Source of the DNA: Hexactinellida sp. DTS-2022
Taxonomy: Eukaryota > Porifera > Hexactinellida
DNA length: 64,000 bases
NCBI GenBank assembly: GCA_028753945.1
Contig: JAPNXP010000012.1
Span: 5,540,501-5,604,500, forward strand
Reading direction: 5' to 3'
Shown here: piece after piece, positions 49,775 to 59,200 of the stretch
Position numbering within the stretch: position 1 is the first letter of the stretch
Layout: each line of letters begins with the position of its first letter
Made by a program: the position numbers and the translations under genes
The notes under the pieces: generated by a model
Seen by the model: the letters and a program-made list of their open reading frames with translations, nothing else
The model's database searches: none
Told to the model about the DNA's origin: nothing

Positions 49775-51289
49775 TTAGAACCTATCGTCTAGCGAAAGAG
49801 AATGCGAATACGAGTGATAGGGTTGTCGACGCGAGTTTAACTCGAGTTGTCCCGAACTCTGCGGTCTTTGGCCGGGGTTCCTTTGGAGCTCGCATTCCGG
49901 AACGGTGAATATTGAGACTGTTTCCTGTAACTCAAATACACCCTGTCCAAGCGAGTAGAAATAAGGGTGTGTCATCGCTTGTGAGGCCCATATACGCTTA
50001 TGGGAATTATACTTTAGGAGACTGGCGAGTAAATCGAGACCACAGGGGTCTAATCTAGGGGCTAGGTGCCTTAGGGGCTCGGGGGGGTACCTGGGGAACT
50101 TCCCGTTTATGAACTCTTTGTTTCGAGTTATGCCCGGCCACACCTCCTCAGTAGGGGTACCAAGGATGCGCCATATGAGGATCAGCTCCTCGTCCACACT
50201 CGACCCGGGGAATAGGGGCCGACCGGAAGTCATTTCGCAGAAAATGCACCCGACCCCCCACATATCGATTGAGCAGTCATAGTCCACGGACCCGAGTAGC
50301 ACCTCAGGGGGCCTGTACCATAGGGTGACCACCTCAGAACTGTACGTCTTAGTGGGGACAGATTTCGCGCGGGCCAGCCCGAAATCGGCCAACTTGAGGT
50401 CGCCTCTCCTCCCTATAAGGAGGTTCTGCGGTTTTAGGTCGCGATGGAGTATTTTCTTTGAGTGGCAGTACTTGAGTCCGCGGAGCAGCTGAAACAATAA
50501 CAGCTGGACATTCCGCATGTGCATGAAGTTACCGCACTCCTCCAAATACTGCTTGAGGTCCCGCTCTACGAATTCGAATACGAGGGTCAGAGACCGCTCC
50601 GTGTGTATTATGTCGTGGAGTGTGACAATGTTGGCATGCTTGAGGTGTTTCAGGAGCGCCACTTCTCGAATGGCGGTGCAAGGCGCCCCCTCCTCGTGTT
50701 CCAATCGTATTTCCTTGAGAGCCACTAACCCCTGTGTGAGGTTACTCTTCCCCTTGTATACAGTGGCGTATGTGCCCTCTCCTAGCTTCTCCAGTTTGGT
50801 GTAGGAATCCAGCTGACCGAACCCCAGGTCCGTGAGGGAAATGCGTCTCTGGCGGCGGGAGAGACGGCGAAACGAGTCGTCGGTCCAGGGGGCGAAAGCG
50901 GACACGGACATGGGACTAACGGGGGCGGATTCGGCGCGGTTCAGGGGGGAGGGGGGTACGGAGTGCGTGAATATGAGACGATGCGGGTGCCCGGGGCGGG
51001 TGGGGGACCCACTGAGGGTGTGTACGGGGGTCAGGGAGGTGGAGAGGGTGTCGGTAGTGGCATGCGTGGCACTCTTAGACATAAAGCGACGGTCTACAGA
51101 CATGGGGTACAGGCCATTGGGGAGGGACCTAGAGGGGACAGGGGTCGATTCGTGGGGGCTCTGAGAAGAGTCGGGGAAGAGGTGTGAGAACTGGAGAGGG
51201 GTGGAGGGGGAGGCAGTGGCAGAGGAGGCAGAATGGGGACGGGATTTACTTTTGAAAGAAAAACTAAAATGTCGCTTTAGTTTTTCCAT
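49775..51289 (-). CDS. PCTAIRE-type cyclin-dependent kinase (CDK16/17/18), intronless
   Basis: 504 codons from Met 51289. The frame is open further upstream, but the hydrophobic residues there (to 51382) do not belong to the family; [12 protein letters not shown] matches the usual start of PCTAIRE kinases. Kinase landmarks: [11 protein letters not shown], the lysine in VALKEI, the cyclin-facing helix [11 protein letters not shown] that names the group, [17 protein letters not shown], the activation-loop region [20 protein letters not shown], and DMWGVGCIF. The N-terminal extension (about 1-155) is Ser/Pro-rich with SP sites, as in CDK16-18, which are activated by cyclin Y and act in vesicle traffic and neurite or germ-cell processes in vertebrates. 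The inverted transporter copy ends about 130 bp upstream. No poly(A) signal is obvious. Confidence 0.94.
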   Translation of the reverse strand: MEKLKRHFSFSFKSKSRPHSASSATASPSTPLQFSHLFPDSSQSPHESTPVPSRSLPNGLYPMSVDRRFMSKSATHATTDTLSTSLTPVHTLSGSPTRPGHPHRLIFTHSVPPSPLNRAESAPVSPMSVSAFAPWTDDSFRRLSRRQRRISLTDLGFGQLDSYTKLEKLGEGTYATVYKGKSNLTQGLVALKEIRLEHEEGAPCTAIREVALLKHLKHANIVTLHDIIHTERSLTLVFEFVERDLKQYLEECGNFMHMRNVQLLLFQLLRGLKYCHSKKILHRDLKPQNLLIGRRGDLKLADFGLARAKSVPTKTYSSEVVTLWYRPPEVLLGSVDYDCSIDMWGVGCIFCEMTSGRPLFPGSSVDEELILIWRILGTPTEEVWPGITRNKEFINGKFPRYPPEPLRHLAPRLDPCGLDLLASLLKYNSHKRIWASQAMTHPYFYSLGQGVFELQETVSIFTVPECELQRNPGQRPQSSGQLELNSRRQPYHSYSHSLSLDDRF

Positions 51290-51419
51290 AAAACTAAGTA
51301 ACGGAAACAAACATTTTATTAGATACAATAAAATAAATAAATAAACTACAAATAAAATGAAACTTATAAAAATAATGAACAACTATACAATGTTTCAAAG
51401 GATCCGCAAGGCTAAATGC

Positions 51420-52498
51420 CCTAAATAGTAAACAATTGGTAGACCTGTCACGAAAAAATTGGTCCGGGCCAAAACTGGTCCGGTCGGACCAATTTTGGCT
51501 CGGCCAAAAATGGTCCGGGACCAATTTTGGCCTGCCATAAAGTGTCCTAGCTTGCTAAAATAGGTCCGGCCTAAACTTTTTGCTAGATCGCACTAAAGTA
51601 GCTATAACAAACCTCCCACTAGTGCGAAATTGTATAGGACGATCAATTATTAAATTGAAAATGTATCTTTTTCTAATTGTCTACTATGGATCAGGGGAAA
51701 AAGGAGTCCCTTGTAAGTATGTATGAAGGCATGAATAATAGTGAAAAGAATTGGTTTTGTAATTGTGATATATGGAGACATGGAGTTACGGTGTAAAGAA
51801 TCAACTTTGTAATTGTGTATTATTGACTATTGTGAAAACATTTGTATCTCTATGTATTCTTGTATTGATGAATGATAAAAAGCTCTATGATTATTGTCTT
51901 GGAATGGCTGCCAAAAACTGGTCCGGCGGGGACCACCTTTGGCCAATGGGGACCGCCTTTGGCGACCAAAACTGGTCCGGCCGGACCATTTTTGGCGACC
52001 AAAGCTAGTCCGACCGGACCATTTATGGCCGGCCAAAATTGGTCCCGGACCAGTTTTGGCAGTCAAAAGTGGTCCGGCCGGACCACTTTTTACCCGGACC
52101 AATTTTGGCGTGACAGACCAACAAATAGAACAACAAGAGTAGAGAACAGTCCGAACATCAGATAGGATAGGAACCCGAGAGAGTAGCCGATGTGTCGCTT
52201 GGCTTTCTCCGCCACTATGAGGTTAGCGACGCTTCCGAACAGAGTGAAGTTTCCGGCTATGGTGGCCACCCAGGCCAGCAGCAAGCTGGAAACAACCGGG
52301 GACCCGAACCCGGGCAGACACTCCATGTAGTCAACCACCAGGAACACCATCGGGACGTTGCTGAGCAAATTGGAACCAACGATGAGGAACAGTGTCAGTA
52401 CCAGAATACCAGACAGCTGATCGGTTCTCATGAGCGGCTTCAATGCGAGGAAGACCGCCTTTGGAATATTCGTCTTCTTGAAGCCACCCAGCCACACG
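51420..52498 (-). pseudogene. Inverted partial copy of the Lsi2/ArsB-like transporter, split by a transposon
   Basis: Minus-strand 52498-52116 and then 51445-51420 match plus-strand 54534-54942 of the intact gene with only a few differences (for example Ile to Leu, Phe to Leu). It lacks the first two-thirds and the extreme C-terminus of the protein. The copy is interrupted by a 670-bp element with a 4-bp target duplication. High identity implies a recent duplication. It lies head-to-head with the parent gene, about 850 bp from its start, so the two form a long inverted repeat. An ATG at 52503 is accidental. Confidence 0.9.
51446..52115. mobile_element. 670-bp non-autonomous DNA transposon with TGTCACG ends, 4-bp target duplication
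   Basis: Ends TGTCACG and CGTGACA are inverted repeats; inside them GAAAAAATTGGTCCGGG pairs with CCCGGACCAATTTTGGC. Subterminal regions are arrays of GGTCCGGCC and CCAATTTTGGC words on both strands; the middle (51560-51890) is unique AT-rich DNA without a gene. GACC precedes (51442-51445) and follows (52116-52119) the element. The intact transporter sequence near 54917 is the empty site (GGTCTACC on its strand), so the boundaries are certain. TGT...ACA ends with a 4-bp duplication are reported for Ginger-type transposons, but the class is inference. Confidence 0.9.
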
Positions 52499-53347
52499 GC
52501 CATTTAGCATTAAATCGGACACAATGTGTCTCTTCCCCATTAATTAATATTCTTTATTATATCATCTATCATATAGTTTATATATATTGTGCTATTTATA
52601 ACTATAATTTTAATCTAGATGAGTAATTAGAAATTTAGAATTGGAACTAATTGTATGAGTGCATCAACACCCGTGGGCGGTCAAGTATGTCCCTTATCCG
52701 AAATTAATATTATCAGGTCAGGTGTCACCAGGTATAAAGGCTTTATGGGGACCGAAATTAGAAAATATTATGGTATACAGTAGATATCGGATATAATAAC
52801 ACCGGTTATAAGAACATTATAAGCAGTTCCCGACGATGTTCTTACAACCGGCATCCAATGTACTAATGGGAATCTACAAAACTAATTTAATATATTAAGT
52901 TCAATGTCTTGTTGACACGTTTTGAAATAAGTAATTATAGTTTACAGGTTTGCCTACTCCAGGTGGATACTAATCTCCTCCCATACTACGCAACTGTTGT
53001 AGGTGTAAATAGTTTGCTGTATAATTTATGTATAGCGTATAAGTAATCATTCTCTGGGGTAATTTTGATAGTACAGTATTAGATCATTAAATTAACTAAA
53101 ATTAGCATATTACTGATTTTAATTGTTGTAAGAACTTATGTTGTATTTCATTGCAATCTAACTCTGTATGGTTTAAAGGGCTGTAAGAATTAATGACAAA
53201 TATGTAATACTTTAGTCAAATAGGAAATTGGGCAATGATCGAGTCATTTCTTACACTGCATTAATTATTGCATATCGGGTATTATACAACTGCAAATGCA
53301 GCACTTATAAAACGGGAATTCGGGCCCATTTATTAACAAGATCCACT
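52499..53347. other. Interval upstream of the transporter gene
   Basis: AT-rich, with a short CGGTTATAAGAACA element (52778-52860). A start codon at 53228 is in frame with the transporter, but the residues from it are not family-like. No TATA box recognised with confidence. Confidence 0.55.
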
Positions 53348-54964
53348 ATGCACGATCAAAACACTGTACCGTATCAATGTAGATATGTTCACAGTTTTAA
53401 TAACAATTGCAATCAAACTTTTAACGAAACTCTATTTGGCACTGAACATGGCTCCCACCTCTCCAATGTTGCATTCCTAATCCTCGGTTCGGTTGCCTAC
53501 GTGGTTGTGTGGCCCTTCTTGGTGTACGACTTCCGGTGTCTCCCCTTCGGGCGGGTGTCCGCGGTCCTGTTCGGGTCCCTCTTGATGGTGCTGGTGGGCG
53601 TGGTGTCGCAGGAGGAGGTGTTCTGTCTCCTGGGGGACCGCGACAACTTGCAGACCCTCTCTCTCCTGCTCGGGATGATGCTGTTTGCGTACTACCTGGA
53701 GCGAGATGGGGTCCTATCGTACCTGTTGACACCTCTCATGAGAAAGGGGCGCTCCTTCTACGCCATCCTATGGCTGCTCTGTCTCCTCTCCGGGGGCATT
53801 TCGGCGCTGATCACAAACGACGCGGCCTGTGTCCTCCTGACACCTCTGATCCTCAAGGAGCACGTGCGACAGGGCCGCAGCCCTAGGGAGTACCTGCCCC
53901 TCCTGCTGGCCATAGCCACCTCAGCCAACATAGGCAGCGCCGCCACCGTAATGGGGAACCCGCAGAACGCATACATAGCTGCCAAGAAGAACCTCAACCT
54001 AGCCCAGACATTCCTTTCGCTCTTCCCGGCTGCTATGCTGGGACTTGTCATCAACACACTATTGCTGTACGCTTACACTTATTTGTTCTACATGAGGACA
54101 TTCAGGAGAAGTAAGGGCAAAACGGGAACTGAAAGGGATAGCCTGGTGCCAAAGAGTTTCTTGGAACTAACAGCCACAGAATCGTTTCACCCGAAAAAAC
54201 TGCCGAAAAAACAACAACAACAACAACAACAATCAATTGAAGAAGAACAACAAATAGTTGAAGAACCCCCTGAAGAACCTATTCCCAAGAAGTTATCGCC
54301 TAGGGATAAGTGCAAGAAGGCATTCTTCAGCTCATTGGTTCTGCTGTTCATGGTGCTGACAGTGGTGCTACTGTCCGTCCCGACAAACCCCTATCTCACG
54401 TTCGACTTGGGGCTGGTGCCGGTGGGCTGCGCGGCCTGTCTGATGCTCATAGACGGAGTTGTGAACGGGGAGAGCGGGGCAAGGGCGGTGCGACACATCG
54501 ATTGGGGAGTCATTCTTCTGTTCTGCGGCCTCTTCGTGTGGCTGGGTGGCTTCAAGAAGACAAATATACCAAAGGCGGTATTCCTCGCATTGAAGCCGAT
54601 CATGAGAACCGATCAGCTGTCTGGTATTCTGGTACTGACACTGTTCCTCATCGTTGGTTCCAATTTGCTCAGCAACGTCCCGATGGTGTTCCTGGTGGTT
54701 GACTACATGGAGTGTCTGCCCGGGTTCGGGTCCCCGGTTGTCTCCAGCTTGCTGCTGGCCTGGGTGGCCACCATAGCCGGAAACTTCACTCTGTTCGGAA
54801 GCGTCGCTAACCTCATAGTGGCGGAGAAAGCCAAGCGACACATCGGCTACTCTCTCGGGTTCCTATCCTATCTGATGTTCGGACTGTTCTCTACTTTTGT
54901 TGTTCTATTTGTTGGTCTACCAATTGTCTACTATTTAGGACAAGTTGCTTCTTTGATTAAGTAA
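53348..54964 (+). CDS. Lsi2/ArsB/NhaD-type permease, candidate silicon or anion efflux transporter
   Basis: 538 codons from Met 53348, intronless. About eleven hydrophobic segments in two halves separated by a charged loop (about 255-330). The signature of the ArsB/NhaD-Lsi2 group is clear in the first half: GGISALITNDAACVLLTPL and ANIGSAATVMGNPQN. The second half has the related NLLSNVPMVFLVVDYM and AGNFTLFGSVANLIVAEKA. Bacterial relatives export arsenite or sodium, and plant Lsi2 exports silicic acid; the SANIGS-GNPQN wording is close to Lsi2. Substrate is not deducible. The central loop contains a CAA microsatellite giving eight or nine glutamines. Two Asn sites lie in the N-terminal lead. 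AATAAA is at 55060-55065. A partial inverted copy lies at 51420-52498. Confidence 0.85.
   Translation: MHDQNTVPYQCRYVHSFNNNCNQTFNETLFGTEHGSHLSNVAFLILGSVAYVVVWPFLVYDFRCLPFGRVSAVLFGSLLMVLVGVVSQEEVFCLLGDRDNLQTLSLLLGMMLFAYYLERDGVLSYLLTPLMRKGRSFYAILWLLCLLSGGISALITNDAACVLLTPLILKEHVRQGRSPREYLPLLLAIATSANIGSAATVMGNPQNAYIAAKKNLNLAQTFLSLFPAAMLGLVINTLLLYAYTYLFYMRTFRRSKGKTGTERDSLVPKSFLELTATESFHPKKLPKKQQQQQQQSIEEEQQIVEEPPEEPIPKKLSPRDKCKKAFFSSLVLLFMVLTVVLLSVPTNPYLTFDLGLVPVGCAACLMLIDGVVNGESGARAVRHIDWGVILLFCGLFVWLGGFKKTNIPKAVFLALKPIMRTDQLSGILVLTLFLIVGSNLLSNVPMVFLVVDYMECLPGFGSPVVSSLLLAWVATIAGNFTLFGSVANLIVAEKAKRHIGYSLGFLSYLMFGLFSTFVVLFVGLPIVYYLGQVASLIK
54210..54234 (+). repeat. In-frame CAA microsatellite in the transporter gene
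   Basis: A run of CAA triplets encodes a glutamine tract in the cytoplasmic loop. The same AAC/CAA triplet forms most microsatellites of this window. Confidence 0.85.
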
Positions 54965-55059
54965 TATTTTGCAGCTTTTACAGTTTGTATAATTTTTGAG
55001 TGCTTTTATTTTATTTACTAATTGTTAACATCATTTGTTGTCTGTTTTGATAAGTTTTT

Positions 55060-55065
55060 AATAAA
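55060..55065 (+). terminator. Poly(A) signal of the transporter gene
   Basis: AATAAA 96 bp after the stop codon. Confidence 0.6.
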
Positions 55066-56212
55066 CATTTGTGCTTATATTTATTTGCAACAAATCCGTT
55101 CCATGTCCAATGTCCATGTAGTATATTGTGATTCAACTTGCGTTTTCCCTTACGATAATGGATCCAGTTTTTGGTGCCCCCTATAAATCGAGTCCAATAG
55201 TCAGATATATCAAAAAATAAATAAATTGAGCTTGTTTTTCCCCTCCCCTTGTTCCCATAAAGTGGCCACTGATATATACTGTACAGGCTTCCATTAAGTT
55301 AAAATTTTCTGTCAAAGATGTAGTTTAAGCTTGCTCCCACGCGCCTAAATTATTCATTTTGTATCAGATTTTCGCGCGCCTAACAAAGTTTTCTTCCAAT
55401 TTACGCGCCTGTATGAAACCCTGGTACTATAGAGAAGTAGATTAATAGTATAGTCCATATTAACCACATTAAAATATAACTTTCATCATGTCTCTCAAAT
55501 TACAACAGTCGACATATCTAAAATACACTCAATTAACATACGAAATCGAAACCAAATGATTATAACATCGAAAGTATAATTATTAATCTGTTTACGTAAC
55601 TAATATCAGTTAATTAGTCAATATTCCTAGCATTAAACCAAGTGGTTTTCAATCACATAGTAGGCAGTATATAGTTGGTGCTATATAGTATAAGAGCTAG
55701 CAGAGAAGTTCCTATATATTAGTGCTACAGGTGGATTGCATTTCTGGCATATTTCTATAGTTCTAGTTCCTCCTTTCGATCCCCAAAGAGATTATATACT
55801 ATGATAATAGGATTTATAATAATAGGATTTGCTACTAGGATTTGCAAGGATTTGCAGCTATAATAATAGGAATTGCAACTTGCAATTTATATTTGATCTA
55901 ACTATAATTTGAGGAATATTCACAACTATCTGGTACCTTTAATAGTTACCATTGGATCCCCTGGATATTCATAGAAGGAAAACTAACATTATACAGTGCA
56001 ACTTCGATTAATTGGACCCTTCGATTATCCTAACACTTTACTGGTCACAATGGTATTCCATAATTTAGTTGGGCCTATAATTATCCAACTGTAGATTATA
56101 CAAACATCTTTGACTATTCCCAACCAGTTCGGATTATCGAGATTGCACTGTATTTTCACTGTAACTTGAGTCTTATTTTGTTGTTTGATTAATAATATTT
56201 CTATTTAGCATC
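55066..56212. other. Interval upstream of the laminin-like gene
   Basis: AT-rich. Has GCGCGCCTA words (55335-55410) and a short element with ends CAGTGCAACTTCGATTAATT and GATTATCGAGATTGCACTG (55996-56151), flanked by TA. No gene. Confidence 0.6.
55996..56151. mobile_element. MITE with CAGTGCAACTTCGATTAATT ends
   Basis: 156 bp, inverted ends, TA flanks, CAGT...ACTG type. It ends about 60 bp upstream of the laminin-like start codon. Confidence 0.75.
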
Positions 56213-59200
56213 ATGCTCCTTGGCAACCTATTGCTGCTATTGGCATGCATGGTACTTATAGCCAGCACGCTCTCACAACAGATTAGTTCCAATATAGCAG
56301 TTTATAGTTCCATATCCGTTACCTGTCCCCAGCCCCCCTGTGCCTACTCAGAACAGGAATCCTCTCTTATAACTGACAACGATAACGAGACTGTGTGGCG
56401 CTCCATCGGAACTGTGGAGTCTGAATACCAGATTACTCTCAGCTTCTTACAAGTACGTATCTATTTATAGAATATCACACCTATAGGGGGCGTTATACCC
56501 ATAAAATAATTGTTGGAAATGAATAAATTATTCTGTTCCTAAGCAAGTAATTTTAACTATAACTCGGGAATTGATTGTCTACAACATTCAGTATTTGTGT
56601 ACTAACTGGTGTTTGCCTAATAGCAATTGCTGTATTAGCAAGTTACTTTCCATCCCTAAGCGAGCATTAAAGTTAATTATGTTCCTTATTAGCAAGTTCG
56701 CATAATAGTAAGTAAATTTTGTGCAAAATGCGACATGTTATTACGCGAACACAACTGTACTACCTGTATTGTACGAACATATTCCTTTAAGACCACTTTT
56801 CTAGCTTGAATAGTACTGTACGTACGTATAAACTATTTGGTAACACCGTGTGAATAGTAAATGACATGTTTTACTGTATAGCGTTTGTTAGGAGTTTACT
56901 GTATATTATTATGTGTTTGTATAAGAGTTTTACTGTACATTATTATGCTGTTTGTATAGAACTTTACTGTATATTATTATGTTGTTTGTATAGGAGTTTC
57001 ACTGTACATTATTATGCTGTTTGTATAGAACTTTACTGTATATTATTATGTGTTTGTATAGGAGTTTTACTGTACATTATTATGCTGTTTGTATAGAACT
57101 TTACTATATATTATTATGTTGTTTGTATAGGAGTTTCACTGTACATTATTATGTGTTTGTATAGAACTTTACTGTACATTATTATGTTGTTTGTATAGGA
57201 GTTTACTGTACATTATTATGCTGTTTGCAATAGGAGTTTTACTGTATATTATTATGCTGTTTGTATAGGAGTTTTACTGTACATTATTATGCTGTTTGTA
57301 TAGAACTTTACTGTATATTATTATGTGTTTGTTGTATAGGAGTTTTACTGTACATTATTATGCTGTTTGTATAGAACTTTACTATATATTATTATGTTGT
57401 TTGTATAGGAGTTTCACTGTACATTATTATGTTGTTTGTATAGGAGTTTACTGTACATTATTATGTTGTTTGTATAGGAGTTTTACTGTATATTTTTATG
57501 CTGTTTGTATAGGAGCATTACTGTACATTGTTATGCGTTTGTATAGGAGTTTTACTGTACATTATTTGTATAGGAGTTTTACGTTATATTATTATGCTGT
57601 TTGTGTAGGAATACGAGGTGTCTGATGTGTATATAACTTTCCCTCCCTCCTCTCCCCTCCCTTCCCATTGGTCAGTTGAAGTCTCATTAGACAACATAAC
57701 TTATTCACTAGTGGAATACTTTGCTACAGAATGTGATTTAGACCTGTCGGTTAATTGTACACAGATAGATGATATATATGGACCGTTTACAGTGAGTTTA
57801 TGATGTTTGTATTATTGGTATTTATGTATTTATTTCAGTAATTACTTATATATCGGCTAACACCTTTCTAATGTAATTTTATGCAATATCAAGATGATCT
57901 TTCTATTATTCTAAGTTTACTATTGCGAACCCTGGTTTTTATTTTTATTTTGCATGGTTTTATATCAAAAATTAACTTTCGCAAAAACCGTGTTTTTATA
58001 TTACAAAGGCGTTGACCGATTTATAACTAAGCCCTTTGTTTATTTGTATTTCTAATCTAATAGGTTAAGATTTCTGCTGAAAGATTCCAGGTAGGCATAG
58101 TATTAATAGTAAATAAATAATTAATAATTAAACAAAAGAATTGAAAGTGAATTGACTAGGACAATTTTGCAACCTTTCAATTTCCTACTCAGTTCATTAT
58201 GTGTGTGGTTACTCTATTGTAATATTCAGGAAATATGGTGTGTGTGGGTAATTATGGATATTTGGTTGTATTACGTGGTTGCTTGTTAATTATTGCAATA
58301 ACATTATATTGTTTTAATTAATCAAATTCTTTCTTGTAGGATAAAATAATTCAATTTTTGAGGATTAACCTGAATAGTTTTACAACAAACGCAACAGATA
58401 TACAGCTGGTAAGAAATTATTCTTTTATAACCCAATGTTTCTTCTAAAATAAAATAAAATTAGAATGTATAACGCAATTAAATTCAAATTTATGTACCTA
58501 TAACTGCTTTAAGCACCCATCAATGAATACAAAATAGCAATATTATATAGCAAATAGTACTTTTAGGAACCAAGTTAACTTAGATAACTTATAGTGATGG
58601 TTGCGAAGTTTGCAATTAAAAAATATATAATTTAGAGCAAAGACAATATACTATGTTGCAGTAGGTATAGATAGTGATTGAATCTTTTATTTCATTCTTT
58701 TATTATTTGAATTTCCCTTTTATAACATTATTTCCGTAGTAATGTTAGATTAAAGTTTTCTAAGTTTTGTGTTTAATAATTAATCAAAAAACAAATGCAA
58801 TCCGAAATTAGTTCCAAATGAAGAACAGATAATCTTGTTGTCGTTGGTTACTGTAATTCCCATTGGTTGAACCTGCGTGTATCCAAGTGTGTGTAGCAGA
58901 ACTCCTTCTCGAGAGAATACTTTAATGGATTGGTCTGTTGAATCGCTAATGAGGATATTCTGCTGTTTGTCGAAACAAAAGGAGTATCCTCTTATAATTT
59001 GATTGAAACTTTGTTCGCCACATGTTATGAGGGAGCGGAGTTTCTCACCAGATTGTGAGAATACATGGACACACGGATTGTCACTCCAGCTGAGAACAAA
59101 CACCTCATTGTCCAGTAGTTTTACGTCATTTGGTAGCGTCATGTTGGCATGCGAGATCGAATATTGGAATTTGAGTTTATTTGTCATTACTACTACTCTG

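Noticed and set aside
51290-51382. Upstream in-frame start of the PCTAIRE kinase giving a hydrophobic leader
   Set aside because: The residues are encoded by AT-rich flank and look like a chance membrane segment. Family members start at a position matching Met 51289.
52090-52503. A separate small transporter gene on the minus strand
   Set aside because: It is a near-identical 3' fragment of the gene at 53348, lacking most of the protein and cut by a transposon.
53228-53347. Upstream in-frame start of the transporter
   Set aside because: The 40 extra residues are not hydrophobic in the family pattern and lie in AT-rich flank; Met 53348 gives a normal length.
56866-57625. Open frames through the tandem array (76 and 109 codons)
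   Set aside because: They are translations of a 37-bp repeat, in an intron, with no support as protein.
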